Assembly: GCF_003326675.1 (NCBI RefSeq)
Contig: NZ_JPWF01000017.1
Span: forward strand, 1 to 64,000
Reading direction: 5' to 3'
Source of the DNA: Thalassospira profundimaris
GTDB lineage: Bacteria > Pseudomonadota > Alphaproteobacteria > Rhodospirillales > Thalassospiraceae
DNA: 64,000 nt
The notes under the pieces were generated by a model that was not told the origin of the DNA, made no database searches, and saw only the letters and a list, made by a program, of their open reading frames with translations. This document shows, one piece after another, positions 35,163-43,922 of the stretch; the first letter of the stretch is position 1, and each line of letters opens with the position of its first letter. Both the position numbers and the translations under genes were made by a program.

Positions 35163-36101
35163 TCAGGCCGTCAAAATCTTGGCGCAACCAATCAGGGCCG
35201 GGTATTTCGCCGTCATCAGACGTACCGGCACATCATTCATCAAATCACGGAAACGGCCCTTGGCGATCATGCGCTCTTTCAGGCCGCTTTGTTTCATGTA
35301 TTCGGCGATACGCGGCCCAATGCCGCCACCGATAAAGACCCCGTCAAAGGCCCCAAGTGTCAGAACCAGATCACCGGCAACCCCGCCCATAAACAGGCAG
35401 AAACGTTCCAGCACCTGAAGACACAGGGCATCGCCATCCTTTAACGCCCCGTCCACGACCTCGGCCGCGGTTTTGGGTGCAACGGTGACACCATCAATAT
35501 GGGCCAATGCACGATACAGGTTTTCAATCCCCATTCCCGACAGGATGCGTTCAGCCGACACGCGGCCAATTTCATTGGTCAGGAATTTGACGATCTCGTA
35601 ATCAAGATCATCAACAGCGGGCAGCGATACATGCCCGCCTTCGCCCTGGATCGGCAACCAGTGACCTTCATGAGGCAACAGGCCCGATACCCCCAAACCG
35701 GTTCCCGCACCAATCACTGCCAATGGCAGGCCCGGACGTCCCGGCCCGTCAAACAGCGTGATCAGGTCTTCCTGCCCCAGATAGGGCACAGACATCGCAA
35801 GGCCGGTGAAATCATTGACCACGACAAGACGATCAAGATTGAATTCGGCCTTAAGCGCTTCTTTTGAGAACACCCACGGATTGTTGGTGAATTTGATCGT
35901 ATCGGCCATGGCCGGACAGGCCACCGCGACTGCGAATTCACGCAGTTCGGTGGCATCTGTCTTTGCCATGAAATCGCGCATGGCATCGCCGATGGTGGCG
36001 TAATCACGCACCGGCAATGTCATCGGGGTAAAGGGATTGCCAGCGTCATCCAGCCAGGCAAAGCGGGCATTGGTCCCGCCAATATCACCAACAAGCTGCA
36101 T
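35163..36101 (-). CDS. glk: Glucokinase
   Basis: This 312-residue ROK-unrelated bacterial glucokinase phosphorylates glucose with ATP. GDIGGTNARFAWLDD (residues 5-19) is the phosphate-binding site, GAGTGLGVSGLL lies near 136, and EGGHVSLPA near 155 carries glucose contacts. Its ATG overlaps the edd stop (TAATG), so the two are translationally coupled. It feeds glucose into the pathway encoded by its neighbours. Confidence 0.95.
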   Translation of the reverse strand: MQLVGDIGGTNARFAWLDDAGNPFTPMTLPVRDYATIGDAMRDFMAKTDATELREFAVAVACPAMADTIKFTNNPWVFSKEALKAEFNLDRLVVVNDFTGLAMSVPYLGQEDLITLFDGPGRPGLPLAVIGAGTGLGVSGLLPHEGHWLPIQGEGGHVSLPAVDDLDYEIVKFLTNEIGRVSAERILSGMGIENLYRALAHIDGVTVAPKTAAEVVDGALKDGDALCLQVLERFCLFMGGVAGDLVLTLGAFDGVFIGGGIGPRIAEYMKQSGLKERMIAKGRFRDLMNDVPVRLMTAKYPALIGCAKILTA

Positions 36102-37933
36102 TACGCGACTTCAGCCTCCCCCGGGAAGGCTGCACTGGCGCCCAGTTCGGCCAAACCAACATGTTCGCGGAACACACCAAACATCTCGCGGCCAAAGCCA
36201 TCCTGATGTTCGGCCTTGTTATCGAACGTCGCAAAGGAACGTTTTTCCATCTCTTCGGCGGTTACGTTAAGCAACAACTCGCCGGTTTCTGCATCCAGAC
36301 GGATGATGTCGCCATCCTGCACCTTGGCAATCGGGCCATTCATCATGCCTTCGGGTGTTACATGGATCGCAGCCGGAACCTTGCCCGATGCACCCGACAT
36401 ACGACCATCGGTAACCAAAGCAACCTTGTAGCCAAGATCCTGAAGCACACCAAGCGGCGGGGTCAGTTTATGCAGTTCCGGCATGCCGTTGGCTTTCGGC
36501 CCCTGGAAGCGCACAACACAGACCACGTCACGATGCAGTTTGCCTTCCTTGAAGGCATCCATCATGGCTTCCTGGGATGTAAACACCGCAGCCGGTGCTT
36601 CGATCACGCGGTTTTCCGGCTTAACCGCCGAAACCTTGATCACGGAACGGCCAAGGTTACCCGAAAGCATCCGCAGGCCACCATCGGCACTGAATGCCTT
36701 TTCGGTCGGGCGCAGGATTTCTTCATCGTGGCTGTTGGCAGGCGCATCACGCCAGGCAAGCTTGCCATTGTCGAGATACGGCTCGGTGCCATAGGCCGCC
36801 ATGCCACCCGTATGAATGGTTTCCAGATCAGGATGCAAAATGCCGTTTTTCAAAAGATCGGAAATAACAAAGCCCATACCACCAGCCGCATGGAAGTGGT
36901 TCACATCGGCCTGACCGTTCGGATAAACACGGCACAGCAACGGCACAACACGCGACAATTCGTCAAAGTCATCCCAGCGAAGCTCGATCCCGGCGGCACG
37001 CGCCATTGCCGGCAAATGCAAGGTGTGGTTGGTCGAACCGCCTGTTGCCAAAAGACCGACGATGCCGTTTACAAACGCCTTTTCATCAAGGATTTTGCCA
37101 ATCGGGCGATAGTCATTGCCAAGCTTGGTAATAGCAAGCGCACGGCGTGCGGCTTCTTCGGTCAGGGCATCACGCAGATCGGTATTGGGATTAACAAATG
37201 CCGCACCGGGCAGATGCAAGCCCATGACTTCCATCAGCATCTGGTTGGAGTTCGCAGTTCCATAGAAAGTACAGGTGCCCGGGCTGTGATAGGACGCGGT
37301 TTCGGCTTCCAGCAATTCCTTGCGGCCGACTTTGCCCGTTGCATAAAGCTGACGAATACGGGCCTTTTCATTGTTGGGCAAACCCGATGGCATCGGACCG
37401 GCCGGAACAAATACCGCCGGAATATGACCATAGGAAAGCGCCCCCATGACAAGACCCGGAACGATCTTGTCACAGACACCAAGATAAAGCGCACCGTCAA
37501 ACACATCGTGCGACAGGGAAACCGCCGTCGACATCGCGATCACATCGCGCGAGAACAGGGACAGTTCCATGCCCGGACGGCCCTGGGTCACGCCATCACA
37601 CATGGCGGGAACACCACCGGCAACCTGCGCGGTTGCCCCGGCTTCAAACACGGCCTTTTTGATCCGGTCGGGATAGACACCCAGCGGCTGATGGGCAGAC
37701 AGCATATCGTTATAGGATGTAACGATACCAAGGTTTGCACCCTCGTCGCCATTGATGCGGGCCTTTTCGGCCGCACCACAGCCCGCCGAAGCATGGGCAA
37801 GGTTACCACAAGACAGCGAGGATCGATGCGGACGATCAGAAGCCGCCGCCTCGATCTTGGCAAGATATGCTTCGCGGGTTGGTTTGGAACGCTCGATAAT
37901 GCGTTTTGTAATCTGTTCTATTTCACGTTTCAT
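36101..37933 (-). CDS. edd: 6-phosphogluconate dehydratase
   Basis: This 610-residue IlvD/Edd-family iron-sulfur dehydratase converts 6-phosphogluconate to KDPG. Cluster-cysteine regions are [13 protein letters not shown] (residues about 41-53), [10 protein letters not shown] and the segment with [15 protein letters not shown] near 219. The length is standard for Edd. The ATG at 37933 is used; it lies 5 bp after the pgl stop. The operon order is zwf, pgl, edd, glk, eda. Confidence 0.97.
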   Translation of the reverse strand: MKREIEQITKRIIERSKPTREAYLAKIEAAASDRPHRSSLSCGNLAHASAGCGAAEKARINGDEGANLGIVTSYNDMLSAHQPLGVYPDRIKKAVFEAGATAQVAGGVPAMCDGVTQGRPGMELSLFSRDVIAMSTAVSLSHDVFDGALYLGVCDKIVPGLVMGALSYGHIPAVFVPAGPMPSGLPNNEKARIRQLYATGKVGRKELLEAETASYHSPGTCTFYGTANSNQMLMEVMGLHLPGAAFVNPNTDLRDALTEEAARRALAITKLGNDYRPIGKILDEKAFVNGIVGLLATGGSTNHTLHLPAMARAAGIELRWDDFDELSRVVPLLCRVYPNGQADVNHFHAAGGMGFVISDLLKNGILHPDLETIHTGGMAAYGTEPYLDNGKLAWRDAPANSHDEEILRPTEKAFSADGGLRMLSGNLGRSVIKVSAVKPENRVIEAPAAVFTSQEAMMDAFKEGKLHRDVVCVVRFQGPKANGMPELHKLTPPLGVLQDLGYKVALVTDGRMSGASGKVPAAIHVTPEGMMNGPIAKVQDGDIIRLDAETGELLLNVTAEEMEKRSFATFDNKAEHQDGFGREMFGVFREHVGLAELGASAAFPGEAEVA

Positions 37934-37938
37934 GGGGC

Positions 37939-38658
37939 TCAGCCTTTCGGGTTCTCGGCGCTCCACCACAGATCGACGGGAACGTCGGTCTGCTGCAAAA
38001 TTGCGCGAACCGGCATTTCTTCGATTTCGGTGCCGTTTTTCGCGATTTCAAAGGTCGACCATTTGGAGTGTCCGGTAATATGGATACCAATGTACCGGGC
38101 GTTAAGAATGGCGGGCAAAGTCATGCTGATCCGCGGGACCGGGGATACCGTCGGGCGTGCAGCAGCAACCATTTCGCCATGTTCGGGATAAAGCCCCTTG
38201 CGCAGGGCTTCGGGTGTCGAGGACGGGAAAAGCGATGCGGTATGACCGTCATCCCCCATCCCCAAAAAGACGATATCAAGCGGCCAGTGCATTTCGGTTC
38301 GCAGACGGGCACTTACGGTGCCTTCTGCGTCTTCGGGGTTGCTATCGGATGTTTTCAGCGACACAAAGCGCGCATTCTGTGCCTCGTTGATGAACAGATT
38401 GTCGCGCACCAGCTTTTCGTTGGACTGATCATCATCAAGCCCGACCCAGCGATCATCGCCAAGGGTCACGGTGACTTTGGACCAGTCAAGACGTGCGGTT
38501 GAAAGCGTCTGGAAAAGCGGTTTCGGGAAACGCCCGCCCGCAACCGCAATACTGGCATGGCCACGGGTTGCGATGGCAAATTCAAGACGTTCAACGGTCT
38601 CCTTGACCATTGCCGCAAGCATTTCATCGCCGCTTTTAAAAATGCGTTCGTTAATCAT
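37939..38658 (-). CDS. pgl: 6-phosphogluconolactonase
   Basis: This 239-residue lactonase hydrolyses 6-phosphogluconolactone. [19 protein letters not shown] near residues 67-85 and [15 protein letters not shown] near 129-143 are family signatures, the latter with the catalytic histidine. GGGAAG precedes the ATG at 38658. It lies 68 bp after zwf and 5 bp before edd. Confidence 0.95.
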   Translation of the reverse strand: MINERIFKSGDEMLAAMVKETVERLEFAIATRGHASIAVAGGRFPKPLFQTLSTARLDWSKVTVTLGDDRWVGLDDDQSNEKLVRDNLFINEAQNARFVSLKTSDSNPEDAEGTVSARLRTEMHWPLDIVFLGMGDDGHTASLFPSSTPEALRKGLYPEHGEMVAAARPTVSPVPRISMTLPAILNARYIGIHITGHSKWSTFEIAKNGTEIEEMPVRAILQQTDVPVDLWWSAENPKG

Positions 38659-38726
38659 GTTTTCTTCCCGAATTGGGGTCATGGAGAATATGTGTCGCCC
38701 CGGCCACAGGTCGGGGCATCACAATC

Positions 38727-40214
38727 CTAGAACCCGGCTTCTTCGTTCCAGGTCCGTCCATCACGTTCGATCAGCGCAATGGCTGCGGACGGCCCCCACG
38801 TTCCAGAAGTGTATCCTTTGGGCGTGACATGGTTGTTTTGCCATGCTTCCTGAATCGCATCGACCCACTGCCATGCAATATCCTGTTCATCGCGGCGGAC
38901 GAACAGCGTGTTATTGCCATCAATCGCATCAAGCAAAAGACGTTCATAGGCATCCGGGCTTCGCCCGCCAAAGGCCTCGGCAAAGGACAGGTTAAGGGCG
39001 GTCGGACGCAACCGGACAAGACCCGGCCCCGGGTTCTTGTTGTTCAGAACCAGATGGATACCGTCATCGGGCTGCAAACGCAGAACCAGCTTGTTGGCCT
39101 GATAGTTGGTCATGGATTTGGCCAGCGGGAAAATCTGGTGCGGAACGTCACGGAACTGGATCACGATTTCCGAATGACGTTTGGGCAAACGTTTCCCCGT
39201 ACGCAGATAGAACGGAACCCCGGCCCAGCGCCAGTTATTCAACTCGGCCCGGATGGCAACAAAGGTTTCGGTCGTGCTGTCGACATTGGCACCTTCTTCT
39301 TCAAGGTAACCCGGCACTTCCTTGCCGCCAACCGCACCCTTGCGATACTGGCCGCGCACGGTCGCGCTATCGATATTGGCATCCGTGATCGGTTGCAGGG
39401 CCTTAAGCACCTTGACCTTTTCATCGCGCACCGCGTCCTGATCAAGGACATAGGGGGCTTCCATCGCGACAAGGCACAGCAACTGCAACATATGGTTCTG
39501 CACCATATCGCGCATCGCACCGGCATCATCATAATAGGACCAGCGCCCTTCGACCCCGACTTCCTCGCCCACGGTGATCTGAACGTGATCGATATGCGCA
39601 CTGTTCCAGAGCGGTTCGAACATCGCATTGGCAAAGCGCAGGATCATAAGGTTCTGCACCGTTTCCTTGCCAAGATAATGGTCGATACGGAAAATCTGGT
39701 TTTCCTCGAACACTTCACCAATCTGGCCGTTAATTTCACGGCAGCTTTCAAGATCGTGGCCCAGCGGCTTTTCAAGCACGACACGGGAATTCGGCGTGAC
39801 CAGACCAACCTTTTTCAAGTTAAAGGCCATGTCGGCAAACAAAGACGGGCTGGTCGAGAAATAATAGACGCGATCACGATCCGGCTGATCGGAAAGCTTG
39901 TCATACAGAACCTTGAAGCCTGCTTCGTCCCCGGCAGAAACCTGCACATAGGAAATGCGGCTTGCGAATTTGGTCCAGATGTCGGCTTCAAACTCGCCCT
40001 TGGGGATAAATTTCTTTCCGGCTTCTTCCAGTTTTGACCGGAATTCCTCGTCGCTATGTTCGCTGCGCGAAGCGCCAAAGATGCGGGTTTCATCATCGAA
40101 ACGCCCGGTACGTTCCATTTCATACAGTGCGGGGAACAATTTCCGTAACGCCAAATCTCCGGTCCCACCGAAAATCACGATATCAGCGATACGATGCTTA
40201 AGCCTTTGTTTCAT
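38727..40214 (-). CDS. zwf: Glucose-6-phosphate 1-dehydrogenase
   Basis: This 495-residue enzyme oxidises glucose 6-phosphate to 6-phosphogluconolactone with NAD(P)+. The coenzyme fold starts with IFGGTGDLALRKLFPALY (residues 10-27), and RIDHYLGKETVQN near 181-193 is the active-site signature with the catalytic histidine nearby. The ATG at 40214 is chosen for AAGGG upstream. It is the first gene of the Entner-Doudoroff operon. Confidence 0.97.
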   Translation of the reverse strand: MKQRLKHRIADIVIFGGTGDLALRKLFPALYEMERTGRFDDETRIFGASRSEHSDEEFRSKLEEAGKKFIPKGEFEADIWTKFASRISYVQVSAGDEAGFKVLYDKLSDQPDRDRVYYFSTSPSLFADMAFNLKKVGLVTPNSRVVLEKPLGHDLESCREINGQIGEVFEENQIFRIDHYLGKETVQNLMILRFANAMFEPLWNSAHIDHVQITVGEEVGVEGRWSYYDDAGAMRDMVQNHMLQLLCLVAMEAPYVLDQDAVRDEKVKVLKALQPITDANIDSATVRGQYRKGAVGGKEVPGYLEEEGANVDSTTETFVAIRAELNNWRWAGVPFYLRTGKRLPKRHSEIVIQFRDVPHQIFPLAKSMTNYQANKLVLRLQPDDGIHLVLNNKNPGPGLVRLRPTALNLSFAEAFGGRSPDAYERLLLDAIDGNNTLFVRRDEQDIAWQWVDAIQEAWQNNHVTPKGYTSGTWGPSAAIALIERDGRTWNEEAGF

Positions 40215-40766
40215 TCTGCCCTTAGCCTTCCAACGTTTCCTTCCCGTCGCCAAGGTGGGACCCCGGATCGAATGATCCTGGCAGGCTACCGGGACACGGC
40301 CTTTGCCGTGATCACATCACCGGATTTTCCGATGATGCTTTTACTTTTGCTGGCTGAACCAGATTGGCAAACGCCACAAATGGTTCAAAGCCGGCTTGTC
40401 TTTGCCGATCAGACAATACGCATTTCCGCGATCGGGAACTGCTGCCAACGGGATTTTTCATGGCAGCATTCGATTGCCTGATCAATTGTACCGATTCAAT
40501 CAGCGATGCTGTGTCCTGATCAGCAAGGCTGCGACGTACCGGTCACAAAGCGCACTGTTACACGATCTCTGGGGGCAAGACCACTGCGATCAAACGCAAA
40601 ACCGGATGCTTTACCGGAATCTGGTTGAACCGTAACAATTTGTTGCGAAACCAGTTCCGCAACCACCAGAACAATACACAATTCCGGTGGTTGGTTAAAA
40701 CCATTAAAAACCGGATTTCACAGAGATTTCACCGTTTCAGGCCATCCGTATCACAGCCCATCTTTT
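40215..40766. other. Gap upstream of zwf, no gene seen
   Basis: No open frame here has support. An inverted repeat CAACCACC (40660-40667) / GGTGGTTG (40686-40693), extended by inner GAA/TTC, and AT-rich sequence at 40693-40720 stand out. The zwf operon promoter should lie here. No known hexose-regulator motif was recognised. Confidence 0.5.
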
Positions 40767-41234
40767 CTAGGACACTTTGATCAGGATGGTCCAGATTCCG
40801 CAAACCCAGGAAGCTAGCAGCGATATAGCGGCAACAAACTTCACACCGTTGTTAAACCGGTAATACTTGTTCACACGTTCAGGCCAGCGGAGCGCTGATG
40901 GCTCTTGGCTGCCTACAAGGCTGAAATATTTCTTGGCCAGAATCGGATCAGCATAAACCTGCCGTTCCATCACGATTTGACTAAGCCAGCGACACAGCAG
41001 GAAACACAGCCCTCCCACCCCTGCTGAAATAATTGCAATACAGAAAACCACTAGAACATCCTCTGTCACCAGCCCCTGCATCGCTCCGTTCAAAAGAACT
41101 GCAATCGTCGCGCCTGAGGCAAATATTCCGATACCGAGAAACTTCATATATTGCTCCCACAGGAAGCAGAGCTTGTCGGAATAGAATTCTACCTGCTCGG
41201 GTTTCAGGTCGGTCTGCTCAGTCTGCTCGCTCAT
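40767..41234 (-). CDS. Hypothetical membrane protein
   Basis: This 155-residue protein has three or four hydrophobic segments: about residues 31-52 (FLGIGIFASGATIAVLLNGA), 59-82 (VLVVFCIAIISAGVGGLCFLL) and 132-153 at the C-terminus. No family is recognised. A start at 41240 is equally possible. It sits alone in a lower-GC stretch with the small SOS-like peptide on the opposite strand, so the region may be accessory. Confidence 0.6.
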   Translation of the reverse strand: MSEQTEQTDLKPEQVEFYSDKLCFLWEQYMKFLGIGIFASGATIAVLLNGAMQGLVTEDVLVVFCIAIISAGVGGLCFLLCRWLSQIVMERQVYADPILAKKYFSLVGSQEPSALRWPERVNKYYRFNNGVKFVAAISLLASWVCGIWTILIKVS

Positions 41235-41443
41235 CCACAACCTCCGGCTTCAAATCTGGAAACATGATGTCCGAAACTATGCAGAATGATGACGAACTTT
41301 AACAGCATCACGACACAACCCGGCACAGAACCTGTGATAGTTGTGCCTGTCCGTCTTTGCAGATCAGCCTGTTTATGAAGACTCGCGCAAAAACGAGGGT
41401 TTCTGCGGCACCTGTTCAACCCGATTCCCCGGAGTCTCGACCG

Positions 41444-41476
41444 ATGTTCTCATTTTCAGGCGCAAAATGAGAACAT
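41444..41476. repeat. 13-bp perfect inverted repeat ATGTTCTCATTTT
   Basis: ATGTTCTCATTTT (41444-41456) and AAAATGAGAACAT (41464-41476) flank a 7-nt loop; a further TGAGAACAT follows as a direct repeat at 41478-41486. The GTTCT/AGAAC units resemble degraded LexA half-sites and lie 60-100 bp left of two intact LexA-type boxes. Confidence 0.7.
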
Positions 41477-41533
41477 TTGAGAACATATATAAATCAATAT
41501 AATTCAATAACTTAATCATAAAAACACCACAAT

Positions 41534-41548
41534 GTTCCAATTTTGTTC
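41534..41548. promoter_or_regulatory. LexA-type SOS box 1 (GTTC-N7-GTTC)
   Basis: GTTCCAATTTTGTTC is an exact match to the alphaproteobacterial LexA site GTTC-N7-GTTC. It ends 6 bp before an oppositely oriented second box. Confidence 0.75.
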
Positions 41549-41554
41549 TTGCGA

Positions 41555-41569
41555 GAACAAAGTCAGAAC
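41555..41569. promoter_or_regulatory. LexA-type SOS box 2 (GAAC-N7-GAAC)
   Basis: GAACAAAGTCAGAAC is the reverse-oriented form of the same site. The two boxes form a large palindrome around TTGCGA and overlap a possible promoter (TTGCGA 41549-41554, 17-bp spacer, TATGTT 41572-41577) 38 bp before a small gene. Confidence 0.75.
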
Positions 41570-41606
41570 AGTATGTTTTCCTCAGACAGATTGAGGAGGA
41601 CAGACC

Positions 41607-41738
41607 ATGCACAAACTGATCGAAAACCCGACCCGCCTGAACGAGCTTTGCAGCACTGTAGCGATTGTCGGAAGTACAGGTTTCTTCCTGTTTGTGATCG
41701 CCTTGGGCATGGCACAAAGCCTTCGCGGTCTTGTTTAA
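41607..41738 (+). CDS. 43-residue single-span membrane peptide, candidate SOS-induced toxin
   Basis: A 43-codon gene starts at an ATG preceded by GAGGAGGA at the right spacing. The peptide has a charged N-terminus (MHKLIENPTRLNELC), one hydrophobic span at about residues 17-37 and a short basic tail with one arginine. Two LexA-type boxes overlap its presumed promoter, and a structured leader-like or 3' region with a terminator follows. SOS-induced single-span peptides such as TisB depolarise the membrane; that role is inferred here from size, topology and promoter only. No homologue is recognised. Confidence 0.6.
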   Translation: MHKLIENPTRLNELCSTVAIVGSTGFFLFVIALGMAQSLRGLV

Positions 41739-41816
41739 ACGTTCTCTATTGAAGTCGACTTGAAATCTGTGAGGCCCGGACCTTAAGCCACCATCGCTTT
41801 AGTCCATCACGGGCAT

Positions 41817-41865
41817 CTGGTCGGCAGGCAACCCCGCACCCAACCCTGTCCCGCCTGCCGACCAG
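41817..41865. repeat. 13-bp stem-loop in the 3' region of the small peptide gene
   Basis: CTGGTCGGCAGGC (41817-41829) pairs perfectly with GCCTGCCGACCAG (41853-41865) around a 23-nt loop. It lies between the peptide stop and a terminator and may be a structured 3' UTR or part of a small RNA. Confidence 0.6.
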
Positions 41866-41931
41866 AGCTTCCCCAATGCCCAACTTCCCTTTGTGGGCCT
41901 CAACCGCCTAAAATATACTCCGCACGACTTG

Positions 41932-41964
41932 GCGCTGCTATTCCCCGATAGCAGCGCTTTTTCT
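41932..41964 (+). terminator. Terminator downstream of the small peptide gene
   Basis: GCGCTGCTAT and ATAGCAGCGC form a 10-bp stem with a 6-nt loop, followed by TTTTTC. It would end a transcript of about 350 nt beginning at the LexA-controlled promoter. The rest, up to phaZ at 42413, shows no supported gene. Confidence 0.85.
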
Positions 41965-42412
41965 TTGTCCGATACTTTTGGAAAGGCGGCCTGAAACCAT
42001 GACCGGAACGAGTCTGCCTTGCAGTTGGAACAAACCGATTACACAATCATTTCAGGCTTAAAACACTTGTTGCATCGCAACAACTTACGCTGCATCGCAA
42101 AATTTAACTCGACAGATCGCCGAATTTTCGCTTGAATCAGTCCAGAAAACGATAAATCGGATTTTCATCATACTTTATGGCTATTGCAACCGGCCTGAAC
42201 TATCGTAGGCTTTTGAGCAATAACAGGGTTCCTGATCATTTGATTGCGCAGATTTACCGCATCTCTTGATCCATCGTTCCGCTCGGAGGAACGGGCCCAA
42301 AAGACCATGTCGTGTCCCGCAACCTGATGGCAACATGACAAAAGACAGGATGAGAAGCCCTAACCAATCGGTGACAAAGGCCCAAAAGCCGATCACCCGG
42401 GAGTGAGAGTAA

Positions 42413-43702
42413 ATGCTGTATCACCTTTATGAATTGCAGCACGCCACAATAAGCCCGCTTCGCATGGCCGCAGATGCCAGCAAAAAGTGGCTGCGCAATC
42501 CGGCCAATCCGCTGTCCTATACCCATCAGGGTCGAGCAGCCGCCGCAGCATGTGACGTGTTCACCCATTTCACCCACCGGTACGGCAAACCGGAATTCGG
42601 TCTTGAAACCACGATCATTGATGGCGAAACCGTTCCGATCACCGAAGAAGTCGTTCATAGCGAAGCCTTCTGTGATCTGTTGCATTTCAAGCGCGAAACC
42701 GATCACTTGAAAACCCAGCCCGATGACCCGCGCGTGCTGCTTGTCGCACCGCTTTCCGGGCATTTTTCAACATTGCTGCGCGGCACGGTCGAGGCATTGC
42801 TGCCCGATCATGATGTTTACATCACCGACTGGATCGATGCGCGTACCGTCCCGGTTCATCAGGGCCATTTCGACCTTGATAGCTATATCGATTATCTGAT
42901 GCGCTTCCTGCGCAAGCTTGGCCCGAACACCCACATGATCGCCGTGTGTCAGCCATCTGTGCCGGTGGTTGCCGCCGCATCCCTGATGGCCGCGGGTAAT
43001 GAAAAATGCCAACCGGCATCCATGACGCTGATGGGCGGGCCGATTGATACGCGCGAAAACCCGACCGAAGTGAACAACTTCGCCAAGCAGCATAATCTTG
43101 ACTGGTTCGAACGTCATGTTCTGTCGCATGTGCCCCTGCCCCACGCAGGTGTGATGCGACGGGTTTATCCGGGCTTCATGCAGCTTGCCGGTTTCATGAG
43201 CATGAACTGGGACCGCCATGTATCGGCCCACCATGACATGTTCCTGCACCTGGTCGAAGGGGACGGCGAAAGTGCCGAAGCCAAGCGATCCTTCTATCAG
43301 GAATATCTGGCCGTCATGGATATGACTGCCGAGTTCTATCTTCAGACCCTTAAGGTCGTGTTCCATGAACACAGCCTGCCCGAAGGGACCATGCGCTGGC
43401 AGGGTGTCCCGGTCGATCCGTCCGCGATTACCAAAACCGCCCTTTTGACGGTTGAAGGCGAACGCGACGACATTACCGGCATGGGTCAGACCCGTGCGGC
43501 ACACAAACTTTGCAGCAACCTGCCTGACAATATGCGTATGCATCACCTGCAACAGGGTGTCGGCCATTACGGCGTATTTAACGGACGTCGCTGGCGCGAA
43601 CAGATCAGCCCGCGTATCAAGGAATTCATTCGTCGCCACGACCACGAGGGCAAAGGCGCACGCAGCGCCCCGAATGTTACCCATATCAATGCCGCCGAAT
43701 AG
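42413..43702 (+). CDS. phaZ: Intracellular polyhydroxybutyrate depolymerase
   Basis: This 429-residue enzyme degrades stored PHB to hydroxybutyrate oligomers in the cytoplasm. Its nucleophile elbow uses cysteine instead of serine: C179 in AVCQPSVPV, as in the Ralstonia PhaZ1 type. MTLMGGPIDTRENPTEVN near 206-223 and the C-terminal HYGVFNGRRWR are family segments. It stands alone before a strong terminator; no phaC lies in the window. Confidence 0.95.
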   Translation: MLYHLYELQHATISPLRMAADASKKWLRNPANPLSYTHQGRAAAAACDVFTHFTHRYGKPEFGLETTIIDGETVPITEEVVHSEAFCDLLHFKRETDHLKTQPDDPRVLLVAPLSGHFSTLLRGTVEALLPDHDVYITDWIDARTVPVHQGHFDLDSYIDYLMRFLRKLGPNTHMIAVCQPSVPVVAAASLMAAGNEKCQPASMTLMGGPIDTRENPTEVNNFAKQHNLDWFERHVLSHVPLPHAGVMRRVYPGFMQLAGFMSMNWDRHVSAHHDMFLHLVEGDGESAEAKRSFYQEYLAVMDMTAEFYLQTLKVVFHEHSLPEGTMRWQGVPVDPSAITKTALLTVEGERDDITGMGQTRAAHKLCSNLPDNMRMHHLQQGVGHYGVFNGRRWREQISPRIKEFIRRHDHEGKGARSAPNVTHINAAE

Positions 43703-43721
43703 GCACGCATTCAGAACGATC

Positions 43722-43752
43722 AAAAGCCGCCCGCATCAAACGGGCGGCTTTT
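43722..43752 (+). terminator. Terminator after phaZ
   Basis: AAAAGCCGCCCG and CGGGCGGCTTTT form a 12-bp stem with a 7-nt loop, followed by TT. Confidence 0.93.
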
Positions 43753-43922
43753 TTCATGCAAAATTGGCAGACGGCATATCCCGACCGAAAATCAGATGGA
43801 TGGATATCCGCAGTGAAGCCCTCAACGCGATAAAACCATTCTAAAAAAGCAGCAAAAACAGTTAGCATATAACGACTTGATCAATCCGATCTGCCTTACC
43901 TGACCATGCCGGAGCCCGCCTT

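Noticed and set aside
36161..38191. 676-codon open frame on the plus strand
   Set aside because: It is antisense to edd and pgl and is a by-product of their codon bias; it has no family character and no ribosome-binding site.
41876..41911. 11-codon frame MPNFPLWASTA after the small peptide gene
   Set aside because: It lacks a ribosome-binding site and has no leader-peptide features beyond one tryptophan.
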